From contig CAMBEI010000004.1 of assembly GCA_945865645.1 (NCBI GenBank), positions 16,664-80,663 of the forward strand: a stretch of 64,000 nucleotides of DNA. The letters run 5' to 3'. Made by a program: the position numbers and the translations under genes. Below, in pieces: positions 28,871-38,593 of the stretch (position 1 is its first letter; each line of letters starts with the position of its first letter). Below the pieces are notes generated by a model that was given only the letters and a program-made list of their open reading frames with translations, did no database searches and was not told the origin of the DNA. The stretch comes from Chitinophaga pinensis (GTDB taxonomy: Bacteria > Bacteroidota > Bacteroidia > Chitinophagales > Chitinophagaceae).

Positions 28871-30151
28871 ATGCAGTCTTTAATAGCCGAATTACAATGG
28901 AGAGGAATGATTCAGGATATAATGCCTGGAACTAAGGAGCAATTAGAAAAAGAGAGTACTACCGCTTATATTGGCTTTGACCCTACTGCTGATAGTTTGC
29001 ATATTGGTAGTTTGGTGCCCATAATTTTGTTGGTGCATTTGCAAAAAATGGGTCATACGCCTATTGCGCTTATTGGCGGCGCTACCGGAATGGTGGGCGA
29101 CCCAAGTGGGAAAAGTGAAGAAAGGAATTTATTGAGTGAAGATACCTTAACTATAAATATAGCAGGTGTAAAAGCGCAGTTAGAAAAATTTTTAGCTTTT
29201 AATAAAACTAACCCCAATCCTGCAGAAATAGCCAATAACTATGATTGGTTTAAAGAAATTTCTTTTCTAGATTTTATAAGAGATGCAGGCAAGTATATTA
29301 CGGTTAATTACATGATGGCAAAAGATAGTGTAAAGAAAAGACTAGAAGGAGAAACGGGTATGAGTTTTACTGAATTTACCTATCAGCTTATCCAGGGTTA
29401 TGATTTTTATTGGCTGTTTAAAAATAAAAAATGTAAACTACAAATGGGTGGCAGTGATCAGTGGGGTAATATTTTAACGGGTACTGAATTGATTAGAAAA
29501 AAATGTGGTGGCGAAGCCTTTGCTTTTACCTGTCCACTTATAAAAAAATCGGATGGTGGTAAATTTGGCAAAACAGAAAAGGGAAATATATGGTTAGACG
29601 CAAATAAAACTAGTCCGTTTCAATTTTATCAGTTTTGGTTAAATGCAAATGATATCGATGCTATAGATTGGATTAAGATTTTTACTTTTTTAAATGAGCC
29701 TACAATAAATAAATTAATAATTGAGCATCAACATGATGCGTCCAAAAGAATATTACAAAAAACACTTGCTAAAGAAGTGACCATTTTTGTGCATGGCGTA
29801 ACGGAGTATAATAAAGCTATTGAAACTACAGAAAAATTATTTTTAGACCAAAGCACTTCGGCTGAAAGTCTTAGTGAAGAAGATCTTGAAGAGATGGATG
29901 GCATTGTAAAAATAAATTTTACAATACAAAAAATAGCTTCAGGTATTGATGTTATTTCTTTTTTAGCCGAAACAAATATTTTTTCTAGTAAGGGTGAAGC
30001 GAGAAAAATGTTGCAAGGGGGCGGGATAAGCATAAACAGAAATAAAATTAACAATATCCTATTAATAATAGATAATAATTTTTTGCTTCATGATAAATAT
30101 ATTCTTGTGCAAAAAGGGAAAAAAAATTATTTTTTAATCAACGTTATTTAA
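28871..30151 (+). CDS. tyrS: tyrosyl-tRNA synthetase
   Basis: 426 residues, full TyrRS length. Class I signature PTADSLHIGSLVPI near residue 42, KMSKS-equivalent KFGKTEKGNIWLD near residue 232, substrate motif YDFYWLF and GGSDQWGNILTG, and a C-terminal S4 RNA-binding domain (SSKGEARKMLQGGGISINRNKI). Charges tRNA-Tyr, whose gene is also in this window. Its stop overlaps the cyanophycinase stop by 4 bases on the opposite strand. Confidence 0.98.
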   Translation: MQSLIAELQWRGMIQDIMPGTKEQLEKESTTAYIGFDPTADSLHIGSLVPIILLVHLQKMGHTPIALIGGATGMVGDPSGKSEERNLLSEDTLTINIAGVKAQLEKFLAFNKTNPNPAEIANNYDWFKEISFLDFIRDAGKYITVNYMMAKDSVKKRLEGETGMSFTEFTYQLIQGYDFYWLFKNKKCKLQMGGSDQWGNILTGTELIRKKCGGEAFAFTCPLIKKSDGGKFGKTEKGNIWLDANKTSPFQFYQFWLNANDIDAIDWIKIFTFLNEPTINKLIIEHQHDASKRILQKTLAKEVTIFVHGVTEYNKAIETTEKLFLDQSTSAESLSEEDLEEMDGIVKINFTIQKIASGIDVISFLAETNIFSSKGEARKMLQGGGISINRNKINNILLIIDNNFLLHDKYILVQKGKKNYFLINVI

Positions 30152-31041
30152 ATATCTACTTGTTTTTGCACAAACGCATCTTCGTTTGCATTCATTAAAA
30201 ATTTACGTTCTTTTAGTAGGAATCCATTACCCTGTTCGCAAAAATGAACTTTTAAATTTTCTATGCTGATGGGGTTACCCACTGGTATATCGGCAATATT
30301 AGAATGTAAGATTTCGTGCCCGTCAATAATCATAACCAACCCACTTCCAATTGCTTCCATTTTATTGCCATTGGTAATCAGCATCCCTGTATCTTCTCCT
30401 AAACCAATTCCAATACAAGACGGGTTTGAAGCTACGGCCTGTGCCAACCTGCCAAATCTGCCACGTTTTTCAAAATGCGAGTCAAAAATAACATCCTGCA
30501 TAAATCCTAGTCCTGTGGCAATTTTTACTTCACCTTTTAAATGAGCCCTTGTTGCATTACCTTCATAAATCATGGTATTACTCATAGCCATCGCCCCTGC
30601 AGATGTGCCTGCAATTAAAAATTCGGCTTCATTATTATATTTATGAATAATTATTTTAAAAAATTCTGTGCCGCCATATGTGCTGCTCAATCGAAGTTGA
30701 TTACCACCGGTAAACATTACTACATCACAAGCATTGATTCGATTTAAATATTCAACATCAGAAGCGTCTACGCGATTACGTATATGCATTACGCCAACAT
30801 TTGTGCAACCAATTTTTCCAAAAGCATCTAGGTAATTATCACCAACTTCATTGGGTATCATACTAGCGGTAGTAATTACTTCAATACGACATAAAGGACC
30901 GCCAGCTTCCAATACAATTCGGGATAAGATTCCCAATTCAAAAAAATTGAGGTTATTGCGTTGGATCTTTCCAGTCTCTAAGTCGGTACCTTTGTCTTCT
31001 GCACCTCCAATCGCTATTAATTTTCCTTTAGCAACCTGCAT
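30148..31041 (-). CDS. cphB: cyanophycinase (peptidase S51)
   Basis: 297 residues, no signal peptide. KGKLIAIGGAEDKG at the N-terminus, CDVVMFTGGNQLRLSSTYGGTEF, the nucleophile elbow IAGTSAGAMAMS (Ser near residue 143) and FDSHFEKRGRFGRLAQAV with the active-site His fit bacterial cyanophycinase. It hydrolyses cyanophycin to beta-Asp-Arg dipeptides in the cytoplasm. The presence of a cyanophycin synthetase 1.6 kb away supports this over other S51 members. A -7-like TATTTTTG lies at 31061-31068. Confidence 0.93.
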   Translation of the reverse strand: MQVAKGKLIAIGGAEDKGTDLETGKIQRNNLNFFELGILSRIVLEAGGPLCRIEVITTASMIPNEVGDNYLDAFGKIGCTNVGVMHIRNRVDASDVEYLNRINACDVVMFTGGNQLRLSSTYGGTEFFKIIIHKYNNEAEFLIAGTSAGAMAMSNTMIYEGNATRAHLKGEVKIATGLGFMQDVIFDSHFEKRGRFGRLAQAVASNPSCIGIGLGEDTGMLITNGNKMEAIGSGLVMIIDGHEILHSNIADIPVGNPISIENLKVHFCEQGNGFLLKERKFLMNANEDAFVQKQVDI

Positions 31042-31060
31042 TAATTAATTTTTTATCTCA

Positions 31061-31068
31061 CAAAAATA
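31061..31068 (-). promoter_or_regulatory. -7-like TATTTTTG, cyanophycinase promoter
   Basis: Matches TANNTTTG on the minus strand 20 bases before the cphB ATG; in AT-rich sequence, so moderate weight. Confidence 0.35.
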
Positions 31069-31192
31069 AGGGGAAACCAGTTTGCTTTATCCCAAGAAGT
31101 TACTAACCGTCTGTGGATTAATAAGTTACTTATAGAAACGTCTAGTCTTTTGGGTTAAGTATTGTATTAATTATTAAACCCACTTATAATAA

Positions 31193-32482
31193 TTAACTTT
31201 TTACAAAAGCTGTAATTCCATCTACAAGACGATCTAAATTTTTAATACTGGTATACACATTAGGAGTAATTCGAACTCCACTAATATTTTCCCAAACGAT
31301 ACCAACGGTATGAATTTTATAATTATCCCATAAAAAAGTGTCCAGTTCAGATGGTTTTTTGCCTTCTATACTTACTAAGCCAATGGCACAACCGAATTCT
31401 TTTTTAAAAGAAGTATGTAGTTTTACTTTTGGCAGATCCTTTACTTTATTCATCCAATAATTTTTTAAATACAACAAGCGTTCCTCTTTTCTTTTACTCC
31501 CAATCATATCATGAAAATCGATAGCCTTATCAATCGCTTCTTCTATATAAAAGGGCCTAGTACCCAAGTGCTCAAACTTGCGTATGTTTTCTTCTTCTTT
31601 TTCACTGGCACCAAATAAAGGCCAGATATTTTTTATTTTTTCTTTACGCACATACAAAAAACCTGTACCTATTGGTGCTCCTAGCCATTTATGTAAACTA
31701 GTTCCAAAATAATCGCAGTTTAATTCGGGTATTAAAAATTCAAATTGGGCAAAGGTATGCGCCCCATCTACCAACACATCGATATTCATTTTTTTTGCTT
31801 CGTCTGCAATTTTCCTGACAGGCATTTTTTGGCCAATCCAGTTTATCATATGTGTTATTTGCACTAGTTTAGTTTTTGTTGTAAATACATCAGTGTATTG
31901 CTTAATTAAATAATTTTCATCTTCACTGGGCAGTTCTAGATTAACCCAAACTAATTTAATCCCCTCTCTTTTTTCACGTTGTTTCCATGCCCCAATCATG
32001 TTTGGATAATCTTGTTTGGCAAGCACCACTTCATCCCCTGCTTTTAATTCAATACCAAAAATAACTGTCTCTAAAGCTTCAGAAGTATTGCGGTGCAAGG
32101 CAATTTCTTCGGCACTACAGCCCGCTAATTGTGCCAAATTTTTACGAAGCTGTTCTCTGCCAACATCAATAATTCGCCACATAAAATAGCTGGGTGCTTG
32201 ATTACAGATGTCGTAATTAGTTTTCATGTTATCGGCTACTGATTTTGGTGCGGGGGCTACACCACCATTATTTAAATTAATAAAATTAGGCGCAATAGTG
32301 TAAGACTGCTGTACATAATGCCAAAAATCTTCATTAGTTGCTAAATCAACTGGGGAGGTTGATTCTACTTTTTTTAAAGCCAATTCCAGATTCTTTCCCC
32401 AAGCAGTTTGCAAGAGGTTGACTGCAATTGTAGCAGAAGATAGCAACCCCATTTTTTGAATAAAAGCACGTCGACTACTCAT
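31193..32482 (-). CDS. Tat-exported class V aminotransferase-fold PLP enzyme
   Basis: 429 residues. The N-terminus SSRRAFIQKMGLLSSATIAVNLLQTAWG is a twin-arginine signal, so the folded holoenzyme would be exported. The class V fold is seen in RNTSEALETVIFGIELKAGDEVV, the PLP aspartate region DGAHTFAQFEF (near 236) and the Schiff-base lysine in TSLHKWLGAPIGTGFLYV (near 264). It resembles isopenicillin N epimerase/cysteine desulfurase-like proteins; substrate unknown. It lies between cphB (151 bases) and the divergent cphA, but no direct tie to cyanophycin can be shown. Confidence 0.85.
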   Translation of the reverse strand: MSSRRAFIQKMGLLSSATIAVNLLQTAWGKNLELALKKVESTSPVDLATNEDFWHYVQQSYTIAPNFINLNNGGVAPAPKSVADNMKTNYDICNQAPSYFMWRIIDVGREQLRKNLAQLAGCSAEEIALHRNTSEALETVIFGIELKAGDEVVLAKQDYPNMIGAWKQREKREGIKLVWVNLELPSEDENYLIKQYTDVFTTKTKLVQITHMINWIGQKMPVRKIADEAKKMNIDVLVDGAHTFAQFEFLIPELNCDYFGTSLHKWLGAPIGTGFLYVRKEKIKNIWPLFGASEKEEENIRKFEHLGTRPFYIEEAIDKAIDFHDMIGSKRKEERLLYLKNYWMNKVKDLPKVKLHTSFKKEFGCAIGLVSIEGKKPSELDTFLWDNYKIHTVGIVWENISGVRITPNVYTSIKNLDRLVDGITAFVKS

Positions 32483-32649
32483 ATACCTGTTTTTTTATTT
32501 TACAAATTACAAATTTTGTTTTTTGTAAAGCAAGATGATTTTGGTAATTTCCATTTTTAGCAGATTTTTAGTGCCCAAATTCAACAATGCTAAGAATAAA
32601 GCTATCAAAAACTAATTTTCGGTAACCAATAACTACAAACTAACTAAAT

Positions 32650-35271
32650 ATGAAGGTTGTTGAAATTAAAGTATTAAAAGGACCAAATTACTGGAGTGTA
32701 AAACGCACCAAACTAATTCAGATGAAATTAGATTTGGGAGAAAAAGAAAAAATGCCAACCAATTCTATCCCAGGTTTTAGACAACGGCTAGAAACAATGA
32801 TCCCTACTTTAATAGAGCATAGATGCAGTGTTGGCAAACCAGGTGGTTTTTTTGAGCGAGTAGACCAAGGCACTTGGATGGGTCATGTAATTGAACATAT
32901 TGCACTAGAAATACAAACTTTAGCAGGAATGGATACCGGCTTTGGCCGAACAAGAGGTACCGGTAAAGAAGGGGAATACTATGTTTGTTTTAGTTATATG
33001 GAAGAAGATGCAGGCGTATTTGCTGCAAAAGCTGCTGTAAGAATTGCACATGCATTAATTTTTGAAGAACCCTATAATTTGGAAGAAGATATTCAGCAGC
33101 TAAGAGAAATTAGGGAAGATACTAGACTTGGACCAAGCACTGGCTGCATAGTAGATGAAGCGGCTAAAAGAGGTATCCCATTTATTCGTTTAAACAAACA
33201 TTCGTTGGTTCAATTGGGTTATGGTGTAAACCAAAAAAGAATAAGAGCAACGATTGCGAGTACTACCGGAAATATTGCCGTTGATATTGCCTGCGACAAA
33301 GAAGAAACTAAAAATTTACTAGATGCTGCCGAAATTCCTGTGCCAAAAGGCGATGTGGTTAGAACTGAAGAAGGACTAAAACTGGCTATTGAAAAAATTA
33401 ATTACCCCATTGTAATTAAACCAATTGATGGCAACCATGGCAAAGGAAATACAACCAATATTATTAATTGGGATCAAGCCTTAAAAGCGTTTGCTGCCGC
33501 TAAACAATATGGCCGTAGTGTAATTGTAGAAAAATATATTACCGGATTTGATTTTCGTATTCTGGTTATAAATTATAAATTTATTTGTGCAGCTTTACGT
33601 ACCCCAGCCGCAGTAACCGGTGATGGAAAAAATAATATACAGTATTTGATTGATAAAGTAAATAAAGACCCTCGTCGAGGTTATGGACATGAAAAAGTAT
33701 TAACACAAATTACCATTGACCAGTTTACACAAAAAATGCTAGATGATATTGGCTATACCTTGGAAACCATTCCGGCTAACAACGAATTGGTATTACTAAA
33801 ACCTACTGCCAATCTTTCTACAGGTGGTACAAGCACAGATGTTACTGATGAGGTGCATCCTGCAAATATTTTTATGTGTGAACGTATTGCAAAAATAATT
33901 GGACTAGATATCTGTGGTATTGATATTATGGTAAACGATTTAAGAACACCAGTAAAAGAAAATGGCGGAGCCATATTGGAAGTAAATGCCGCGCCTGGTT
34001 TTCGTATGCATATAGACCCTTCGGTAGGCTTGCCACGTAACGTGGCCGAGCCATTGGTCGACATGCTTTTTCCAAAAGGTAGTGCAGGTACTATCCCTAT
34101 CATTGCCATTACTGGAACAAATGGTAAAACAACCACAACCAGACTAATAGCCCATATTGTAAAAACTGCTGGTTATAAAGTAGGCTATACTACCAGCGAT
34201 GGGGTATATATACAAAATCAAATGATGATGAAGGGCGATTGTACGGGACCAATTTCTTCCACCTTTGTTTTAAAAGACCCTACGGTTGATTTTGCTGTTT
34301 TAGAATGTGCCCGAGGTGGTATTTTAAAAAGTGGCTTGGCATTTCAAAACTGCGATGTGGCAATTGTTACCAATATAAGTGCTGATCATATTGGAATAGG
34401 TGGGATAGATTCTATGGAACAAATGGCAAAGGTAAAAGCAGTTGTGCCCGAAACTGTTTTTAAACATGGTTACGCTATTTTAAATGCAGAAGACGACTTA
34501 GTTTATGCTATGAAAGAAGGATTAAGTTGCAATATTGCCTATTTTAGTATGAATGAAAATAACCCCAGAATAATCAAGCATTGTAAAGAAGGGGGCTATG
34601 CTGCCGTTTTTGAAAATGATTATATTACCATCATGAAAGGCACCTGGAAAATACGAGTAATTAAAGTATCAGATGTGCCTATAACCTACGGTGGTAAGGC
34701 TATACATAATATTATGAATTGCTTACCTGCTGTGTTAAGCGCCTATTTCTGGCGCAATATCGAAATAGAAGATATAAGACTAGCATTGCAAACTTTTATT
34801 CCATCAATAACACAAACACCGGGTAGATTGAATATGTTTCAGTTTAAACACTTTCAGTTTTTGGTTGACTTTGCACACAACCCGGCCGGATTGGAATTAC
34901 TCTGTGATTTTGTAAGTAAGCTCAACGGAAAACCTAAAGTGGGCATTATCAGTGGCACCGGCGATAGAAGAGATGAAGACATTAAAGAATTAGGTAAAAT
35001 ATCGGGAAGATATTTTGATGAGATCATTATTCGCCAAGATAAACACCTGCGTGGAAGAAAAGCGGAAGATATTGTACAATTGCTTTTAGATGGCATTAAT
35101 GAAACAAAAAATAAAGAAATTCCAGTTATAATAATTTATAATGAAAAGGAGGCTATTATGCACGCCTACCATACTGCAAAACCTGGATCATTAATTACCA
35201 TTATGTGCGATGTAGTTACAGAAGCGCTAGATTTAATAAAAGAACTGAAAGAAAAAGAAGATTTAGAATAA
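32650..35271 (+). CDS. cphA: cyanophycin synthetase
   Basis: 873 residues, normal length. N-terminal domain begins MKVVEIKVLKGPNYWSVKRT with MGHVIEHIALEIQTLAGM and GRTRGTGKEGEYYV; ATP-grasp domain (~210-480) has YPIVIKPIDGNHGKG; Mur-ligase-like domain from ~485 has the P-loop ITGTNGKTTTTR and NISADHIG, and ends with VDFAHNPAGLELL and GTGDRRDEDI. It polymerises Asp and Arg into the storage polymer cyanophycin using two ATP sites. Divergent from the PLP enzyme and cyanophycinase genes. All motifs appear intact. Confidence 0.96.
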   Translation: MKVVEIKVLKGPNYWSVKRTKLIQMKLDLGEKEKMPTNSIPGFRQRLETMIPTLIEHRCSVGKPGGFFERVDQGTWMGHVIEHIALEIQTLAGMDTGFGRTRGTGKEGEYYVCFSYMEEDAGVFAAKAAVRIAHALIFEEPYNLEEDIQQLREIREDTRLGPSTGCIVDEAAKRGIPFIRLNKHSLVQLGYGVNQKRIRATIASTTGNIAVDIACDKEETKNLLDAAEIPVPKGDVVRTEEGLKLAIEKINYPIVIKPIDGNHGKGNTTNIINWDQALKAFAAAKQYGRSVIVEKYITGFDFRILVINYKFICAALRTPAAVTGDGKNNIQYLIDKVNKDPRRGYGHEKVLTQITIDQFTQKMLDDIGYTLETIPANNELVLLKPTANLSTGGTSTDVTDEVHPANIFMCERIAKIIGLDICGIDIMVNDLRTPVKENGGAILEVNAAPGFRMHIDPSVGLPRNVAEPLVDMLFPKGSAGTIPIIAITGTNGKTTTTRLIAHIVKTAGYKVGYTTSDGVYIQNQMMMKGDCTGPISSTFVLKDPTVDFAVLECARGGILKSGLAFQNCDVAIVTNISADHIGIGGIDSMEQMAKVKAVVPETVFKHGYAILNAEDDLVYAMKEGLSCNIAYFSMNENNPRIIKHCKEGGYAAVFENDYITIMKGTWKIRVIKVSDVPITYGGKAIHNIMNCLPAVLSAYFWRNIEIEDIRLALQTFIPSITQTPGRLNMFQFKHFQFLVDFAHNPAGLELLCDFVSKLNGKPKVGIISGTGDRRDEDIKELGKISGRYFDEIIIRQDKHLRGRKAEDIVQLLLDGINETKNKEIPVIIIYNEKEAIMHAYHTAKPGSLITIMCDVVTEALDLIKELKEKEDLE

Positions 35272-35293
35272 TTTACTACTTAATTTAAATGCT

Positions 35294-35325
35294 TTTGGGA
35301 ATTATAACCCGTTATCCTAAATTTG
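35294..35325 (+). promoter_or_regulatory. promoter of tRNA-Gln
   Basis: TTTG (35294-35297), 20-base spacer, TAAATTTG (35318-35325): both halves of the Bacteroidota promoter at ideal spacing, 32 bases before the tRNA. Confidence 0.75.
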
Positions 35326-35357
35326 CACTCCCGATAAAAATATCAGGACTTTAATAT

Positions 35358-35428
35358 TGGGTTATGGTGTAAAGGTAGCACAACAGATTTTGATTCTGTT
35401 AGTCAAGGTTCGAATCCTTGTAACCCAA
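35358..35428 (+). tRNA. tRNA-Gln (TTG anticodon)
   Basis: Acceptor TGGGTTA/TAACCCA, A discriminator; anticodon stem ACAGA/TCTGT with loop TTTTGAT; T arm CAAGG-TTCGAAT-CCTTG. CCA not encoded. Confidence 0.96.
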
Positions 35429-35472
35429 CAATATTTTTTATTAAAAAATTAGTGTTATTAAATATAACAATA

Positions 35473-35502
35473 AAAAGTAGAGCAAAATCGTCTGCTTTTT
35501 TA
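35473..35502 (+). terminator. terminator after tRNA-Gln
   Basis: AAAAAGTAGA (35473-35482) pairs with TCTGCTTTTT over about 10 bp with one G-T wobble, ending in T6. Confidence 0.6.
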
Positions 35503-35803
35503 GTAAAAAATCTCCCATCACTCCCTTAATAATAATTAACTAGCCCTGTTTTAACCCCATTTTGTTGCTTAAAAAAGCAATTTATACAAAGTTGGACCCT
35601 GTACTAAAAAATCAAAAGCAATTATAAATCAGCATAATAGCTATTATATTGTATTTTTTGTGGATAACTAGTGCTTAAATAATAGAACAAATAACAGATA
35701 ATATAAAAGCAAATTTTCAACTTACTGTATAGAAACAATTGATATGATGAATTTATTTATTTCGTTCACACTAAATTATTTTTAATTTTTAAAAGAAAAA
35801 GCA
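35503..35803. other. AT-rich spacer, no gene
   Basis: No recognisable coding frame. It holds one exact DnaA-box-like 9-mer, TGTGGATAA (35659-35667), and A/T runs. No cluster of boxes, so no origin is proposed. Confidence 0.5.
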
Positions 35804-36613
35804 ATGAAAAAAATCTATCAGACAATTTTGGATTTTCCACAAATGGTAAATCAAAAAATTTTTAATTCCCAATTAAATACCGCGGTTGACAATTTCGACT
35901 CTCAAAATGGGATCAGATGCTACACGAAGTTTATCTACCAAATCTTATCTATTTTAGTATTAATTTCCTTAGAAGTAGGTATTATTAGGGGTGCTATCGA
36001 TTATTTTAATTCAGATAGCTCTATGCTTGGTAAAGTAGGCAGTATACTTACCACCCTTTTGCTATTGTATTCCGCTTTCCCTATCACACAAATTATCAGA
36101 TCTAGGGGCGAAAGCTTGGGGAATTCGCACAATGGTATGGTAGGCTTTATTTTTAAAGATTTTGTTACTACCAATATTAAAATACTAGGAGAAGTTTTAG
36201 CAGTAGGTACTTTTTTTGGGGCTGTTTGCTTTGGCTTATCTTTCTTATTCGATAACGATTTATTTGGAACAGCAGTAAGTACTTCTTTATTAGGAGGCCT
36301 AGCTTGGGTATCTTCTTTACCTATGGAAGGCTTAAATGCCTTATTAAATGCCTTAAATTTGGAATATATAGCAGGAGTTATGCAGTCAATAACTTCATCT
36401 CATTTAGAAAGTAGCCGAAGTTTTAATAATGATATGTCGTGGAATTACCATGATTTATTATTGGTTGCCGGAGGTTTCATAAATGTGATGATTGGACTAG
36501 CCGTTTTATATGTTAATCTAGCTATCTATAATTTTTTATACAATATGATTGCTACTTTCAGCAAATGGATTCAAAATCCTTTTATTCCAATTTCTACAAA
36601 AAATAGGAGTTAA
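35804..36613 (+). CDS. hypothetical integral membrane protein
   Basis: 269 residues, not recognised. Hydrophobic helices near residues 46-65, 82-97, 125-150, 158-175 and 222-250, with an amphipathic N-terminus (IYQTILDFPQMVNQKIF) and a polar tail (SKWIQNPFIPISTKNRS). The middle segment SLPMEGLNALLNALNLEYIAGVMQSIT is hydrophilic-amphipathic. No signal cleavage motif, no Cys pairs. Stands alone between tRNA-Gln and a strong bidirectional terminator, so monocistronic. Confidence 0.75.
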   Translation: MKKIYQTILDFPQMVNQKIFNSQLNTAVDNFDSQNGIRCYTKFIYQILSILVLISLEVGIIRGAIDYFNSDSSMLGKVGSILTTLLLLYSAFPITQIIRSRGESLGNSHNGMVGFIFKDFVTTNIKILGEVLAVGTFFGAVCFGLSFLFDNDLFGTAVSTSLLGGLAWVSSLPMEGLNALLNALNLEYIAGVMQSITSSHLESSRSFNNDMSWNYHDLLLVAGGFINVMIGLAVLYVNLAIYNFLYNMIATFSKWIQNPFIPISTKNRS

Positions 36614-36640
36614 TTAAAATTGAATTTTTCAAAATTTCAT

Positions 36641-36684
36641 TTTATACAAAAGTCCCATATTAAAAAATGGGGCTTTTGTATAAA
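36641..36684. terminator. strong bidirectional terminator
   Basis: An 18-bp stem (36641-36658 with 36667-36684, one T-G wobble) on an 8-base loop; T and A runs on both sides allow termination of the plus-strand membrane gene and the minus-strand phosphatase gene. Confidence 0.85.
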
Positions 36685-36783
36685 TGTTATAATTCCAATA
36701 TACTCCATCATCTTGTTATAACTATAGTGAATACTTGCATTCAACTAGCATAAATAATTTGTACGTAGTTTATTCATAAAAAT

Positions 36784-38436
36784 TTATTTAACCAACTCTG
36801 TAATTACTTTACCAACATTACCATTTGGCATTTGTATATGCAAAATGGCAGCAATTGTTGGCGCTATATCTGTCATGTAAGTTTCCCTATTAGTTTTACC
36901 TGGCTTTACACCCCACCCAAAAAATACACAGGGAATATGTGCATCATAAGGATTCCACAATCCGTGTGTAGTTCCATATTTACCCCCTTCAAAATACCCT
37001 GGCTTTAGGGTAAATTGTATGTCACCACTACGTTTTGGATTATACCCATTACTAAGCATAGTTTTTTGAGGCTCGGGCAATGTGATTGTTGCCAACTTAT
37101 CCGTTTCGAATGCTGCAATAATAAAGGACTTTGACACCAATAATTTAATAACTGCTTTTTTAACCCCTGCAACATCTTTACCTTGTTTTTCTAATTCATC
37201 ACAATTAAGATAGACTTGATAGTTCTGCAAGCTTTGCACTATATTTTTTACTCCAAAATCAGTTTCTATCATCGTGTTTAATTCTTTTTTTATACCCGAA
37301 TCGTCAAAATTTCCACCTGGCAATTTATGTTCAGCTAAAAAGGATGGAATATTAGCTACCCCATGGTCTGCCGATAAAAAGAAAGTGTAATTTCCTTTGC
37401 CTAACTTGGTATCTAAATATTGTAAAAAATCGGCAATATCTTTATCCAGTCTTAAATAGGTATCTTCTATTTCAATAGAATTAGGACCAAAAGAATGGCC
37501 AATATAATCCGTAGATGAAATGCTTACAGCCAGAAAATCTGTAACGGTATTACTGCCTAGCTTTTCATTTTCAATTGCAGCTTTGGCAAAATCAAAAGTA
37601 AATGAGTTGGCAAAAGGCGTTGTTCTAAAAGATTCGTTTTTAATACTATCTGCTATTAAAGAAAGTTTATGTGGAAAGGTAACTGTTGTCTCTCCCTTTA
37701 TAGCACTTTCATAAGGTTTGTCATCGGCTGTGCTCAAATCATACTGATTAATGGGCAATAGGGTATTCCAATCAGTAGCCATATACTTGCCAGGTAGATT
37801 TTTACCATTAAAATCGCTAACCCATGTTGGCAATGCATTCATGTAAAAGCTGCTGGTTATCCATTTTCCTGCATCATACCAATATGCTGCATTGGCACTA
37901 TGCCCTGCTGGTAAAATAGCACCTCTATCTTTTAAAGAAATGCCAATTACTTTACTTTTAAAATTATTGCTCAACTTTAATTCATCAGTTATACTAGTTA
38001 CCCACATGTTAGCCGGACTCATTTTACCCGCCTTCCCTGTATTGCCAACTGTGGAAACTGTTGAATCATCTGTGCAATACACAATCTTACCCGTAGTTTT
38101 ATCAAACCAATGATTTCCTATAATGCCATTAATACCAGGTATGCTTCCACTATAGATGCTGGCATGCCCAACGGCAGTATAAGTGGGCACATACGGTATA
38201 AAGCTATTCTCTGCAGTAAACCCTTCTTTTAATAAACGCTTAATACCTTTATTACCATAAAGTGCATTAAATCGATACATATAATCCCAACGCATTTGAT
38301 CTATAACAAGACCAACAACTAGTTTAGGCCTAACAGATAAGCTTGCTTTTGAACTATGGGGCAAGTTAGCAGACTGCGAAAATGTAGTTGAATAAGAGAA
38401 TAATAAAGAAATAATAAAGGATAATTTGCGATGCAT
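36784..38436 (-). CDS. PafA-like alkaline phosphatase superfamily protein
   Basis: 550 residues with a signal peptide (LSFIISLLFSYSTTFS). KLVVGLVIDQMRWDYM supplies the first metal Asp, and the nucleophile is Thr in YVPTYTAVGHASIYSG (near residue 85), as in the Ca/phosphate-independent PafA of Elizabethkingia/Flavobacterium. Later metal ligands appear in STDYIGHSFGPNS, SADHGV and TTHGLWNP. Periplasmic phosphomonoesterase releasing phosphate. Monocistronic, with a -7 element at 38452-38459. Confidence 0.92.
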   Translation of the reverse strand: MHRKLSFIISLLFSYSTTFSQSANLPHSSKASLSVRPKLVVGLVIDQMRWDYMYRFNALYGNKGIKRLLKEGFTAENSFIPYVPTYTAVGHASIYSGSIPGINGIIGNHWFDKTTGKIVYCTDDSTVSTVGNTGKAGKMSPANMWVTSITDELKLSNNFKSKVIGISLKDRGAILPAGHSANAAYWYDAGKWITSSFYMNALPTWVSDFNGKNLPGKYMATDWNTLLPINQYDLSTADDKPYESAIKGETTVTFPHKLSLIADSIKNESFRTTPFANSFTFDFAKAAIENEKLGSNTVTDFLAVSISSTDYIGHSFGPNSIEIEDTYLRLDKDIADFLQYLDTKLGKGNYTFFLSADHGVANIPSFLAEHKLPGGNFDDSGIKKELNTMIETDFGVKNIVQSLQNYQVYLNCDELEKQGKDVAGVKKAVIKLLVSKSFIIAAFETDKLATITLPEPQKTMLSNGYNPKRSGDIQFTLKPGYFEGGKYGTTHGLWNPYDAHIPCVFFGWGVKPGKTNRETYMTDIAPTIAAILHIQMPNGNVGKVITELVK

Positions 38437-38451
38437 ATAAAATCATTTTTG

Positions 38452-38459
38452 CAAAGATA
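38452..38459 (-). promoter_or_regulatory. -7 element TATCTTTG, phosphatase promoter
   Basis: Exact TANNTTTG on the minus strand 16 bases before the phosphatase ATG. Confidence 0.5.
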
Positions 38460-38593
38460 CTTGTTAAGTTTATAATTATATAAGTACTAGTATATGATGT
38501 TAATGCTATGATTTTTGCAATCAATGTCTTAATTTTGTGCATCACCAAGCTGCTGCTACAACAAATACACTGCATAAAGTTAAAATGATGTAA

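Noticed and set aside
35358..35428. tRNA-Gln as an integration site
   Set aside because: No integrase beside it and no copy of its 3' end downstream in the window.
35503..35803. Replication origin from the DnaA-box-like site
   Set aside because: Only one exact box and no dnaA, dnaN or gidA neighbours.
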